Below, piece by piece: positions 37,201-47,518 of a DNA stretch of 64,000 nucleotides (position 1 is the first letter of the stretch; each line of letters begins with the position of its first letter). A program made the translations under genes and the position numbers. This DNA is from DATJHM01 sp963777355 (GTDB lineage Bacteria; Chloroflexota; Ktedonobacteria; Ktedonobacterales; Ktedonobacteraceae): assembly GCA_963777355.1 (NCBI GenBank), contig CAVZQK010000001.1:310001-374000 (forward strand). The letters run 5' to 3'. A model generated the notes under the pieces. It made no database searches, was not told the DNA's origin, and saw only the letters and a program-made list of their open reading frames with translations.

Positions 37201-40200
37201 TTATCCGCCAGTTTGAATACTAATACTGTTCTCTCCTGGGTTAAGAAAGATGGCGCGAATTGCTCTCCTCTCTGTTTGCCAGAGCATGGCTCCCCTGTTT
37301 GTATCTAACAGAGAGACCTGCTCCTTGCTACATGCCTGTGCTCTCTTTCCCTCACAGCTGCTTATAAGCAAACGTTCGTTTTTTTCTGCAAGCAGGTCTA
37401 CCTGCTCACTTTGTTCTGGTATCTGGTAGCGCCAACTTATTTTCCCTTCTCTGCTGGCTAGTGCAAGAATTGCGACGGTTTTGCTTTGTGCCGCGCTCTG
37501 TAAGCTCACGTAGATCTGTTTGCCATCGTTGGCGCTTATAATCTGCTGAAGAGTTCCAGGTAATTGTTGTGTCCAGAGCAGTTGTTGCGTGGCCGCGGTA
37601 TATGCCTGAAGCTGCTTCCCAGTTCCTACCAGTACAATCTCGCCTGCTGTGAGAAGCTGAATGCCGGGTGCGTTATTTGGAATTGCCTGGCTCCATAAGA
37701 GATTTCCGCTCCTCTGCTCGATGCTGAAGAGCTGCTGCTGGGTTGCGATGATGATCTGTCCACTGCTAGTTACTGCCATGTGTTGTATTTGTAGGCCCTT
37801 TTCTGATGATCCTGACGGTACCGAGCGTTGCCATTCTATCTGTCCGCTGTTCGCATCCAGGAGATAAATCCTGCGCTGAATTTGCCAGATAAGCTGATTC
37901 TGCTGGATGAAAAGTCTTTCATTTTCTCCTGCTTCAGACTGCTTGCTGCTCGGTCCGAAAATACGCCAGTCGATGTTTCCCGTCTGCTGATTGACGGCTA
38001 GCAGTTGGGCTGTTGTCTCTGTGTTGTCTGTGCCTATAACCGGCAGACTACTGATATAGATATAGCGCTGGTCAGCTCCTATAAGTGTTGCCTGTTGTTG
38101 TTCTTGAGGCTGAACGATGGTTCTTTGCCAATTTAGTTGTCCATCTGCCCGCGCAAAGCTTGCTAGCATAAAAAGATGCGCAAGCGCGTTGGGATAGCCA
38201 GGATCGTTTGCTGCAAATTGGTAGCGCTGACTTTTACTGGCTGTCAGTGTGGTAAGCAAAAGAGGGGATTGTGCTTCAGCCGTTGCAAGTCCAAAGTTGC
38301 CTTCACTGGCAAATGTCTGCCACTGAGATCCGTCCGGGCTGGTAGCCTGGAGCCATTGCAGATGTTGCCCCTGTTGCTTGCTGATGCTGCCTGATACATC
38401 GACTTTTATCAATGTTCCGCTCTGGTCAATTGGCTGTCGTTGGAGACTACCGTCGGCTGCGTTTATCTGGTAGATTCCTGCCCCGTCTGTGGAAAAAATC
38501 TGACGATAGCCAATAATGCTGCTGAGAAGCAGAAGCAGGCCGATACTTATCAATAGCAAGAGACGCTTCCCGCTTTTTCTTTTCTCTGCTATTCGTTTGA
38601 GAAGATGATGGCCACTTTTTTGCAGTCTGGCGCAAAAGATTTGCCAGACGTGTTTGCTGTCAACTACGCGTGGAGCCCAGAGGAGAAGCAGGCCAGGCAG
38701 ACTTAAGAACCCGGCGAGAAGTATCAGGTATGGGCCTGCTGGCAGAGTAGTGAGTGCGGTAATACTGTTATTCGCGCTGCCAAAGAGGATGATTGTTCCG
38801 TCTGCTATCTGGAGCAGGGCAGGCGCTGTCTGGCGTACGTTATGAATAGTTGTGTCCCAGCGCAGATTGCCGGTGCCCATTGCATAGGCGCTGATATGCT
38901 GTTCTTCTGTGCTTTCCTGATGTTGGATGATGATGTTTTGTCTGCTCTGATCAATAAGCGGCGTGAAAACGCGACTGCTGTCACCGCTGGTAAATCCTGC
39001 TCCTAGCTGTTGCGTCCAGAGCTGTTTTCCTGTGCTTGCGTCAATCGCATAGAGCCATGCCTGCTCCTCTATCCTGGGAGTAGACCAGCGTATGCCTGTG
39101 GCGTAGATGATATCTCCTCGCTGCATGTCCTGGGCCAGGCTGGCCTGGTAGAATTGCGCTGTTGTGAGGCTACCATTGCTCTGCCCGGAAAATCTCCAGA
39201 GTGTCTCTCCTGTATCTGGATTTAACTCAGAGATACCCTCTGCTCCTGCTGTAAATAGAGCGCTTGCCGCTCCGTTTTTTGCGCTGAGGAGCGTACGGGC
39301 AGTAATCGGCATCTGCCAGCGGATCTGTCCATCGCTGCTATTAAGCGCAAAAATTGTCTGCTCGCCTGCAATATAAAGCGTACCCTGGTCGAGTACAAGG
39401 GGAGGCGCATAATCCAGGTTCGTGTTGAGCTTTTGTGTCCAGATCTCTCTGCCGTCTTGCAGATTATAAGCCACAATTTCGCCCGTCAGGGCTGTTTGAA
39501 CACTATAGACCGTTGTGCTATCGCTGACCGGCTGAAAGCGATGGGCCCCTTTTGTCGGGAGATGGGCCGCTTTTTGCCAGAGGAGATGTCCATTGGCCTG
39601 GAATACCTGGAGTCCCCTCTTCTTCACTGCTGATGACCTCTCGCGCGCTTGTCGTACTCAAATTCGCCTGACTCTGAGGGATATTCAGCCCTGCTTCCTG
39701 CCTTATACTTGCCTGCCCACTTCTAAAACGGAGCAGCTGATACCGTTCTGCTGTGTTTTTCTCCTGCACGGCAACCTCTACCTGATCTTGTTGACGAATT
39801 GGGTTACTGAACCAGGTTTCTACTACCTGGTTTCCCAGATTCTGCTGCTGAAGAATAGTGCCGTTGTTTGGATTAAGTGCATATGCATAGATATAACTGC
39901 TAGTGAGGTTGTGTGCGAGGAAGATGATGCTACTGCTGAGAACGAGGAGCAGGACGATGCTTAGCAACAGTTGAGAGCGCTTGATGGGCCGTTCCTGGTC
40001 CGTTTTGGGCGTGGTGACTTTGCTTCCCAGCTTTTCCTGAGATGAAAGAAGTTGCTCTTGTGTATTGAGCTCAGACTCTCTTTCAGGCTCGGCAAGAGGA
40101 GCTAATTTTTTCTGGGGCGCTTCAGGAGGAGCTTCAGAAGAAAGCTCTTTTGAATCTTTTGTATCCTCGGTTGTTTGTGCTGCTACGTTTCTCTCTTGCT

Positions 40201-40455
40201 CTATCGCTAGTTCTTGCGCTGGTTCTTTCTGAGGTTGTTCCTGAAGCTCTGCGGAAAGGGTGGGAAGTTTAGCGGTGACACGGCTTTTTTTGTGTGTTCC
40301 CGGAGGAGGCGCTGAGGCTATTGTTTTCTTGCTGTGACTCTGTTTTTGGGCTGAGCGCCTGATTTCTTTTTGCCCGTGTGTTGCTTCTTCTTCTGGCTGG
40401 CGTGCTCTGTCTGCTCGTGAGACGCCGATGATGGGGCTGTGTTGCTATCGGGCAT
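37201..40455 (-). pseudogene. Membrane-anchored double PQQ-type beta-propeller protein, two frameshifts
   Basis: Repaired, this is a roughly 1084-residue membrane protein. It starts at ATG 40455 (MPDSNTAPSS), runs through a Lys/Glu/Gln-rich cytoplasmic tail, a first helix near SQLLLSIVLLLVL, a first PQQ-like propeller (repeats such as SSDGQIRWQM and DASTGKQLWTQQ), two further helices (LILLAGFLSLPGLLLL and LLLISIGLLLLL), then a second propeller outside (QQTGNIDWRIF, DANSGQIEWQRS). Frame breaks occur in a four-T run (plus strand) at 40324-40327 and in a four-C run at 39614-39617; single-base changes restore each. The blades resemble BamB/PQQ dehydrogenase repeats but lack dehydrogenase residues. 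The role is unknown; surface sensing or scaffolding is a guess. Confidence 0.75.
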
Positions 40456-40661
40456 GTCCTGGCCTTTCTCCTGGTGGTTCTTCGGATTTTTTTACTATAG
40501 CAGACTCTGGCATAATCGCAAAATGATTGACAGGCAAAGCTAGAAGAGTACTATAGTGTAGCTAACAGATATGTTCAATGTGGGAAGATGGTGCAGATAG
40601 GCCATATGGTGAGCAGATAGCTGCGCTCAATGGAAAGATAATGCAGATAGGGAGATAGAGT

Positions 40662-41621
40662 ATGCGCTCTCTCAATTTACATCAGTTGGCGACATTTCAG
40701 ATGGTCGCCAGGCACTCAAGTTATGTACGGGCAGCCGAGGAGCTGCACTTCAGTCAACCTGCTGTCTCAGCGCAGATCCGCTTGCTTGAAGAGTCGCTGG
40801 GCGTAAAGCTTTTTGATACGATTGGGCGCAAAACGCATCTGACACGGGCTGGCGAGGAACTCTATCTCTATAGCCAGAAGATTTTTTTTCTGATCGATGA
40901 GACGCTGGATTTTATGGAGGCTTTGCGCAGTCCTCACTATGGCCGTCTGGGTATCGGGGCCGATACGACCTTTGGCACTTATGTGATTCCCGGCCTGCTC
41001 GGCAAATTTCATAAACTCTACCCCAATGTGCAGATTGAACTGGAGGTTGTGAATCCCGCGTATCTTATTGAGGCATTGGTGAACAATCGGCTGGATCTCG
41101 TAATTATGGGAAATTATCCTGTAGATGTGCCTGTATCTGTTGCGCCCGTGCTCTCAAATGAGCTGGTGCTGACAGCTCCTCCTACCCATCGCCTGGCGGA
41201 GAGACGGGCTGTGCCTTTTGTGGAGCTATCGCGTGAGTATTTTCTCGTGCGTGAACCCGGTTCTGGAACGCGAGAATCCCTGGAGCAGGCCTTTCACGAA
41301 GCTGGTATTCCACTTCAAGTTAGTATGCAGATGGGGAATAATAGCGCGATTAAGCAGGGTGTGGCGGCTGGCCTGGGTATTGCTCTCCTCTCGCGTGTCG
41401 CTCTTGATATCGAGCTGGAGACGAAGCGCCTGGTGATTCTCGATGTCGAAGGCTTTCCCCTACTTCGTCAGTGGCGTCTTGTCCATTTACAGCAGAAGCA
41501 TCTCTCGGCAACCGCCCGTGCTTTTAAAGCTTTTCTCCTTCAGCAAACTGATACATACGTCCCCTTAGCTCCTCGTGTACGGCGAGGTACACGAACTCGT
41601 CGAAAGGATGTTCCCTTATGA
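40662..41621 (+). CDS. LysR-family transcriptional regulator
   Basis: This is a 319-residue activator/repressor. The N-terminal winged helix-turn-helix is typical: HQLATFQMVARHSSYVRAAEELHFSQPAVSAQIRLLEESLG (residues 6-46 region). The effector domain follows from about residue 90 (GIGADTTFGTYVIPGLL). The CbbR/CysB-like spacing suggests a small-molecule ligand. The stop overlaps the next start (ATGA at 41618-41621), so it is translationally coupled to the CitE-like gene, which is probably its target or ligand source. Three GCAGATAG repeats lie just upstream and may be its own operator. Confidence 0.9.
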   Translation: MRSLNLHQLATFQMVARHSSYVRAAEELHFSQPAVSAQIRLLEESLGVKLFDTIGRKTHLTRAGEELYLYSQKIFFLIDETLDFMEALRSPHYGRLGIGADTTFGTYVIPGLLGKFHKLYPNVQIELEVVNPAYLIEALVNNRLDLVIMGNYPVDVPVSVAPVLSNELVLTAPPTHRLAERRAVPFVELSREYFLVREPGSGTRESLEQAFHEAGIPLQVSMQMGNNSAIKQGVAAGLGIALLSRVALDIELETKRLVILDVEGFPLLRQWRLVHLQQKHLSATARAFKAFLLQQTDTYVPLAPRVRRGTRTRRKDVPL

Positions 41622-42566
41622 CTGATTCTCTGCACAATCCTCTCTGGTCTCAATTGGTGATTTCTCGTGATTTTTTCGTTCGCCGCTCGGAACTAAGTGT
41701 GCCTGCTCATAGTATGAAAATGATGGCGAAGGCTGTAACAACTGAGGCCGATCAGGTGATGTTTGATCTGGAGGATGGCTGTGCCGTCTCACAAAAGGTC
41801 GCCGCTCGCCAGACGGTAATTGAGGCCTTCAAGACGCTGGATTTTCGCCAGAAGAATTCGCGCTTTTCGCCCTAATAATGTACGTACGAAATATTTCTAT
41901 CGCGATCTTATCGAGATTGTTGAAGCTGCGGGCCAATATATCGATGTCGTGGTCATTCCAAAATGTTATGGGCCAGAAGATATTCTTTTTGTAGATCGTT
42001 TTCTCTCTCAAATTGAAGAGAATATGGATTTTGAGCCAGGCCGCATCAAGCTGGAGGTGTTGATCGAATCCGCTGATGCCGTGCTCCATGCAGAACAGAT
42101 CGCGAAATGTTCTCCCCGTGTAGGTGGTCTCATCTTTGGTATGCTCGATTACGCTGGCGATATCGGTGCTCAAGAGTCGGGCAGCGAACAGTTTTTCTAT
42201 TATAACTATGCAAAGGCGAAGACTATTGCGGCTGCTCGTGCTGCTGGCATCACGGTTATGGATGGCATTACTCCTGCGCTCCGTGACCTTGATGCCTGCC
42301 TGCGCGATGCCCGCATGGGCGCACGTATGGGCTTTGATGGCAAATGGGCGATCCATCCTGAGCAACTGGCCCCTATTCATACCGCCTATACGCCAACCAC
42401 TGAAGAGATTGCACACGCCCAGCATATCCTTGCTGCCTATAATCAGGCAGATGCACAGGCTGGCCGAGGCGCGATTATTATTGATGATCAGATGGTCGAT
42501 GCTGCTACATTGAGATTAGAATGGAAAAGATTAGCTATCGCCCATAAAGCTGGTATGATAGGATAG
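41618..42566 (+). pseudogene. CitE-like HpcH/HpaI aldolase/lyase, frameshifted
   Basis: If repaired, this roughly 315-residue TIM-barrel lyase is of the citrate lyase beta/malyl-CoA lyase group, which cleaves or forms CoA thioesters of hydroxy acids. MFDLEDGC carries the metal/substrate Glu-Asp, RPNNVRTKYFYRDL the CoA-side Arg, and LEVLIESADAVLHAEQIA and WAIHPEQ the barrel end. At 41855-41856 one extra A shifts the frame; without it QKIRAFRPNN reads through. The gene is coupled to the LysR gene by a 4-base overlap. Mg2+ dependence is expected from the family. Possible roles are organic-acid or branched-acyl metabolism. Confidence 0.85.
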
Positions 42567-42623
42567 AAGCTATATCTACCCATCTAAAATCGATATGAGC
42601 CAAAAACCAATATGAACCTAAAA

Positions 42624-42661
42624 ACCGTAGGGAATGCGCTCGGCGCATTCCACTGCTCGCC
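42624..42661. repeat. Interspersed structured element, copy E
   Basis: CCGTAGGG and CTCGCC flanks surround a different but perfectly paired stem, GGAATGCGC/GCGCATTCC with a TCG loop. The long left flank of copies A-D is absent. It also sits where a terminator for the CitE-like gene would be. Confidence 0.6.
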
Positions 42662-42671
42662 AGTCATCTGA

Positions 42672-42893
42672 TTAGCCCATAATGTTGATGTACAACTCAC
42701 AGATTACCAGCGTGGCCTCTTCTTCACCGATTTGTTTTGACAATTGCTGATGATACCTATCAACACGACGCATACGTGTATCGATAAATGCGTGTTTTGC
42801 AGTCCCTGATGCAAAACCTGAGAAGCCCAGGCGCATCGTTTCATACTCTTCAGCAATTTTTTTTCGTAGTTGTGCAACTTCACTCTGGCTCAT
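42672..42893 (-). CDS. Small conserved-looking hypothetical protein
   Basis: This is a 73-residue protein not recognised. It is charged and predicted helical (SEVAQLRKKIAEEYETMRLGF; ICELYINIMG at the C-terminus), with no membrane segment or signal. An AAAGG sequence lies 7 bases before the ATG, and its amino-acid usage looks coding. It is isolated between intergenic repeats. It could be a small cytoplasmic regulatory or structural protein, but the function is unknown. Confidence 0.55.
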   Translation of the reverse strand: MSQSEVAQLRKKIAEEYETMRLGFSGFASGTAKHAFIDTRMRRVDRYHQQLSKQIGEEEATLVICELYINIMG

Positions 42894-43273
42894 AGAAGAA
42901 CCTTTCCTGCTGGGTCTCGGCGCTAAAAAGCTCTTAAATCTGATCTGCTTATTTCTATATATACTCTATGGTGAGTAATATTTGCGATAATGCTACGAGA
43001 AACAGTGTCTTTGCGTCATACTAAAAGTGGCTTTTTTATACAATAAAGGTAGTTTATCTTGAAAAACGTGACAGAATGCGAAATTAGCTTGTTTTTTTAA
43101 CCATTTGAAGATAGGATCGCGCAATTTACAAAGAAGACTACAATTCTATCAAAGGTCAATTGTAGGATAAGCTGCCCCGACGAAACTCTCGTAGGGAAGA
43201 TAGGCTTGGCCGTCTCCGGCTCGCCAGATGCTGGTATCCGTCAAAGGCAGTCAGGTACGACTTGTAAGGGGTT
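42894..43273. other. AT-rich spacer with repeat copy D
   Basis: This is a 380-base spacer between two minus-strand genes. The central part is AT-rich and holds no recognisable gene, and the right part contains interspersed element copy D close to the LysE gene end. Promoter elements for the small gene at 42672-42893 may lie at its left side. Confidence 0.5.
43174..43225. repeat. Interspersed structured element, copy D
   Basis: It shares GCCCCGACGAAA, CGTAGGG and CTCGCC with copies A and B. The stem AAGATAGGC/GCCGTCT has changed relative to A and B. It lies 49 bases after the LysE-family gene stop. Confidence 0.7.
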
Positions 43274-43943
43274 TTATAATGAACTGGCACCTTCCCAGAT
43301 AAGCAAGAGTCCCAGACCAATGAGCAGTAGACCACTGCCCACAAGAATGCCCTGATAAACCCGCCCTTTGAGCCACTGCCGACTGCGACTAACGATCAGG
43401 ACAATACCAAGCTTGCTCCCCACCAGCAGGAGATAGAAGCCAAGCAGGAAAATGCTGACGCTCGCGACTCCGCTTGTTCGGGCTGTGCGAATCAGGAGCT
43501 GTGAGCCTACGGTAGTCCAGAAGATATAAGGATGAGGATTGAGGGCATTTGTGGTTATTGCTCTTCCCAATGCCCGGAGGGGACTTTCTTTTGCCGCTAT
43601 TGTATCTTTTCCGTTGCTGCCCTGTCTCTCATTAGACTGCTCGTCTTGTTGCGACCTGCGGCTTGTTTTCCAGACAGAGAAGATCGTTTCGCCGCCCAGG
43701 TAGAGCACAAAGAGCCCGCCCACGATTCCTAACCATCCCAGGACTGCCGCTGGAAGATGGCTTAGCACAAGGATGGTAAGTAAAATAATCGGTAAATCAC
43801 TCAAAAGGGGCGCTATCGCTACCAGACTCCCCGCTCGCCAGCCACGTTGTAGCGTCTGGGTAATCACCAAGCCCAGCAGCGGGCCAGGACTGATCCCAGA
43901 TGCAAAACCATAAGAAATGCCGAGCAACAATGCGGGTAATCAT
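43274..43943 (-). pseudogene. LysE-family transporter, frameshift at the second codon region
   Basis: This is a roughly 222-residue membrane exporter of amino acids or related compounds with about six helices. GISYGFASGISPGPLLGLVITQ is the typical LysE/RhtB start. The best ribosome site (AGGAAACT) is followed by ATG at 43941-43943, but from it the frame is wrong. Deleting one C (one G on the plus strand, 43934-43936) gives MITALLLGISYG and continuous homology. Otherwise a TTG start at 43930 without a ribosome site would have to be used. This suggests a one-base sequence error. A hydrophilic loop near residues 95-120 is somewhat long. Confidence 0.82.
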
Positions 43944-44124
43944 AGTTTCCTAAAATTTGTACCTCTTCTTCTATCAAGAGGGGGAGAGAGAGCTCTTTTT
44001 AATGCAGAGCAGCTCTTTTATTGTATCTGATTTGCAAGCTCCAGAACCAGCTTAATTTTGCTCTCCCTCTGCACAACGCTTCTTGTCTTCGAGAAGAGAA
44101 ACTTACTGCTTCTTTTTACCAGGT

Positions 44125-44510
44125 TTATAGATGCAGCTTCTCGGTATTTTCCAGGCGGTGTTGAATGAAGCGCAAAAATTCTCCTGGCTTGAATGGTTTG
44201 GGGAATGCCTGCAACTGGCGTACTACTATCTCCTGGTACACTGGCTCATGGCTAACTAATGAGCTTAGGATGATTGTAGGAACCTCTTTAAAGCTTTTTT
44301 TCTTGCACAATTGATCATAGAGTTCTATCCCATTCATGCTAGGAAGCTGATAGTCGAGCAGTAGAGATCTGGCAGCACATTGTTGATAATCTCTACTACT
44401 TCTTGACTCTCTTCAACATGAAGGACGAAATAGGTGGGTATTTGCGAAAGTATCTTTATTACTAGCTCCGCTGTAAAGCAATTGTCTTCAACGAGAAGAA
44501 TAAATTTCAT
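44125..44510 (-). pseudogene. Single-domain response regulator (CheY-like), frameshifted
   Basis: If repaired, this is a roughly 128-residue receiver domain with no output domain. From ATG 44510 it reads MKFILLVEDN with the acidic pair. After a one-base shift near 44361-44370 the phosphoacceptor Asp appears in LLLDYQLPSMNG. The Ser (IILSSLV) and Lys (FPKPFKP) complete the active site. A missing base in the CTCTAC stretch accounts for the break. No histidine kinase gene is nearby, so its partner is unknown. Confidence 0.8.
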
Positions 44511-44941
44511 CACTCACTCTCCTTACCACTTCTATAGAATTTATAGAGAAATAACAATGGAAGAAGTATAATGGATTTAATAGCACTTTGTCTACAATAA
44601 AAAATTAAAAGTAAGTTAGGAATTATTAGATATATAGAAATATTTGTATGTATGATTATTATATTTTTAAAGTTTGATTGTGCAATAAAGGCTTTGCTGT
44701 TTAACTCTTCTTTTGCGTAAGAAAAGAAGTTGTGTGTTGTCCGTTATAAGATACAGGCTACTATAGAAAATATCCTATTGAGCTCGTGCAGGCGATTGAT
44801 TCAGGCGTATACTTTCAGTATGATGCAATAGGGGAACTCATTTGGAATTTATTCGACTGACTACTCAGATATGTGTAAAACCAGGATAGAGGGAAAACGA
44901 GCAGAAGCGGTAAAACGTCTTTCCCTCTCTAGATGTGTTGC
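44511..44941. other. AT-rich spacer
   Basis: This 430-base region is distinctly more AT-rich than its neighbours, notably 44560-44700. No gene, hairpin or promoter stands out. It separates the response regulator gene from the SDR gene. Confidence 0.5.
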
Positions 44942-45769
44942 TCAGAGTAGGTGTGGCAGCAGCGCAAGAGGGGCAACGGACATAGCTCCAGCATCCACAG
45001 GGAGGATAGCAGCCGTGATCCAGCGTGCCTCCTCAGAAGCCAGAAATAAGGCAGGCCAGGCTACATCCCAGGCAGTCCCTTCCTTACCAAGCAGGTTGGC
45101 ACGCCGCCGCAGATCGCGTCCTTCCTCACCCCCTGCTGTTCCCATTGGTGCATAGACATGTCCAGGGACAAGGCAGTTCACACGAATACCGTAGGAGCCG
45201 AAACTGTAAGCCATATCTTTGGTCATGGCGATGATCCCCCCTTTAGAGGCGGCGTAGGCTCCTGCACCAGATGCCCGAACTGCTGCCATCGAGGAGATAT
45301 TGATGATCGCTCCCTGCTTTGATGAGCGCAAATATGGTAGGGCAAACGTGCTTGTAAGCATGACACTCTTGAGATTGACATCCATAACACGATCCCACAC
45401 TTCTTCGGACACCACACCAATTGGTCCCCCCTGGGCGATAGCGGCATTGTTGACGACGATGTCAAGTTGACCGAAATGTGCTGCAACCGTCTCAATGGCA
45501 GCCTTGCACGTATCTGCATTCGAGACGTCGGCCTGGACTGCGATAGCCTCACCCCCAGCCTCTTTGATCGCCAGGCACGTACGCTCGGCATGTTCAGATA
45601 CAAGATCTATAATGCCAACGTGCGCTCCCTGATCTGCAAAGAGCAGGGCAATTGCCGCGCCTATTCCTAACAAAGATGAGGCTGATCCGCCGCCGGTTAC
45701 AATGGCAACCTTTCCTGCCAGGCGCGTACCTTTTTTACTACTCATATGCTCACCTGATTGTTCAATCAT
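44942..45769 (-). CDS. SDR-family oxidoreductase
   Basis: This is a 275-residue short-chain dehydrogenase/reductase that would oxidise or reduce an alcohol/ketone with NAD(P). The cofactor motif is a TGGGSASSLLGIG variant, with an insertion compared with TGxxxGxG. NNAAIAQGG marks the NNAG region, and catalytic Ser, Tyr and Lys lie in NISS and YAASKGG. It follows the CMD and P450 genes in the same direction with an 87-base gap, so it is probably part of one catabolic or tailoring cluster. The ATG at 45769 has GGAG before it; an alternative is eight codons in. Confidence 0.87.
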   Translation of the reverse strand: MIEQSGEHMSSKKGTRLAGKVAIVTGGGSASSLLGIGAAIALLFADQGAHVGIIDLVSEHAERTCLAIKEAGGEAIAVQADVSNADTCKAAIETVAAHFGQLDIVVNNAAIAQGGPIGVVSEEVWDRVMDVNLKSVMLTSTFALPYLRSSKQGAIINISSMAAVRASGAGAYAASKGGIIAMTKDMAYSFGSYGIRVNCLVPGHVYAPMGTAGGEEGRDLRRRANLLGKEGTAWDVAWPALFLASEEARWITAAILPVDAGAMSVAPLALLPHLL

Positions 45770-45855
45770 CTTTTTTTCTCCATCTTTTCTTTGCGGATAA
45801 TTCTGGGCATTTCACCACAAATGATATTGTAAAAAAGGTGATGTTTTCCGTCACC

Positions 45856-46224
45856 TTACTCGCTTGAAGCGTCGGCGAAGATTTTTCTCATGGCGGTAAG
45901 CCCTGTGCTAGCGGCTGGCCAGCCAACGTAGACCGAGAGGTGGATCATGACTTCTTCAATTTTGGCGGCACTGATTCCAAGATTCTTGGCTCCAAGCAAG
46001 TGATTCTCCAGCTCAGGGCCACGATTGAGCGCGGTAAGCACAGCCACAGTGATGAGTGAGCGTTCCTCTATGGCAAGACCGGGACGGCTCCAGATGCTCC
46101 CAAATACGTTTTCAATCAGGAGTGTCCTCCCATAGTCATTAGAAGTAAGCTCTTTAGGCGGCTCGTTCTTAAAAAGCTGGCGCAGGACTTCTACACCAGC
46201 GTCAAATTTTTGCGAGTTATCCAT
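45856..46224 (-). CDS. Carboxymuconolactone decarboxylase-family protein
   Basis: This 122-residue helical protein is of the CMD/AhpD family. Typical phrases are GRTLLIENVFGSIWSRPGLAIEERSLITVAVLTALNRG and VYVGWPAA. It lacks the CxxC of peroxidase-type AhpD members, which favours a CMD-like lactone or decarboxylation role or a non-redox function. It lies between the P450 and SDR genes, with 95- and 87-base gaps, all on the minus strand. The substrate is not predictable. Confidence 0.85.
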   Translation of the reverse strand: MDNSQKFDAGVEVLRQLFKNEPPKELTSNDYGRTLLIENVFGSIWSRPGLAIEERSLITVAVLTALNRGPELENHLLGAKNLGISAAKIEEVMIHLSVYVGWPAASTGLTAMRKIFADASSE

Positions 46225-46318
46225 CTCTATTACTCCTTCTTGTACGCTGCCTCTAACAGAAGCAGGCGTACAAGTAGCAAATTCAGAGCTCTGTTTTGCA
46301 CTGTATGCAATTGCTAAG

Positions 46319-47518
46319 CTAATATGCTCGGAATGTGACTGGAAAATTGTTGACTACAAGGTTGATGCTTGTCACGACTTCTATCGGGACGTCCTCGCGC
46401 CGCAGATCTCGTAGTTGTTCCAGTACCATTGGCAGGACAATCTTCGCTTCCAGACGTGCCAGAGGAGCACCAATACAGAAGTGAATGCCATGACCAAATG
46501 ATAGGTGTTGATGACCCTTACGCTCTATGTCAAATCGGTTGGGATCTGCAAATTGAGCGATGTCACGGTTGGCTGAAGCTATCCAGGCCAGGACGGGCTG
46601 GTTCGCAGGAATATGCTTTCCTGACAGCTCTACGTCTGTCGTGGTCCGACGAAGAAGGAACCAGACTGGTGGTAGGTAGCGCAATCCCTCTTCTATTGCC
46701 ATTGGCATCAGCGCCGGGTTGTGACGCAGTTGTTCCAATGCTGTAGGTTGATCGGTCAAGCAAAGGAGGGTATTGGTGATCAAACTGCGGGTGGTATCCT
46801 GTCCCGCGGCCAGCAGCACGACACAAAAACTCACCAGTTCTCGCTCACTCAAGCGCTCGCCATCAATTTCCGCAGTGCTCAAAGCAGTGATGAGATCTTC
46901 TCGTGGTGAACGACGGCGCTCCGCCAGCAGGTTAGAAATATAGTCATACAGCTCTTGCTGCATGAGAGGTATGATGCTCTTTTCTTCGGGTTTCACATTC
47001 TCCTGGGTTACCCAGGGTCGAAAGGTGCTCCAATCTTCCTCTGGTACGCCTAGCATCTCTGTAATCACTCTGGCGGGTAAGGGGATGGCAAGGTCTTTCG
47101 TAATATCCATTTTTCCCTGTGTGCGTACCCGGTCCAGTAGTTCTTGCGTAATCTGGGTGATACGTTCTGACATGCGCGCTACTGCTCGTGGCGTGAACGC
47201 GAGATTGATCAGGTTACGCAATTTTCGGTGATCTGGTGGGTCCTTCGTGACTAACGTGTCTCCTGTGATGGTGCCACTCAGCTCTGCTACGTAGGAAGAA
47301 AAACGAGTATAGTTGGTAAGAACTTCTGATACATCCTCGTAGCGGAAAACCTGCCAGGGGATCGTGGGATCATTCTCGTCATGCGCAACAGGTTGCTGAT
47401 TGCGCATCTCCTCAAACCAGGCAAACGTCTGTGGAAAGTCGGCATCGCTGTGAGGAAGCTTTTGCATGAATGAATGTGAATCTACATGGGATGGCTGATG
47501 TTCTTGTGGTTCTTGCAT
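46319..47518 (-). CDS. Cytochrome P450 (class I bacterial type)
   Basis: This is a 399-residue heme monooxygenase. The I-helix motif is AGQDTTRS, the ExxR motif lies in EEGLRYLPP, and the heme loop FGHGIHFCIGAPLARLEAKI contains the Cys ligand. Soluble bacterial P450s of this length hydroxylate small hydrophobic molecules using ferredoxin partners, and no ferredoxin gene is adjacent. It is the first gene of the P450-CMD-SDR cluster on the minus strand. The reaction is unknown; oxidation of a terpenoid or aromatic compound is a guess. Confidence 0.92.
   Translation of the reverse strand: MQEPQEHQPSHVDSHSFMQKLPHSDADFPQTFAWFEEMRNQQPVAHDENDPTIPWQVFRYEDVSEVLTNYTRFSSYVAELSGTITGDTLVTKDPPDHRKLRNLINLAFTPRAVARMSERITQITQELLDRVRTQGKMDITKDLAIPLPARVITEMLGVPEEDWSTFRPWVTQENVKPEEKSIIPLMQQELYDYISNLLAERRRSPREDLITALSTAEIDGERLSERELVSFCVVLLAAGQDTTRSLITNTLLCLTDQPTALEQLRHNPALMPMAIEEGLRYLPPVWFLLRRTTTDVELSGKHIPANQPVLAWIASANRDIAQFADPNRFDIERKGHQHLSFGHGIHFCIGAPLARLEAKIVLPMVLEQLRDLRREDVPIEVVTSINLVVNNFPVTFRAY

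Noticed and set aside
43930..43932. TTG start for the LysE gene
   Set aside because: No ribosome site precedes it, while a well-placed ATG with AGGAAACT lies 11 bases upstream once one C is removed.
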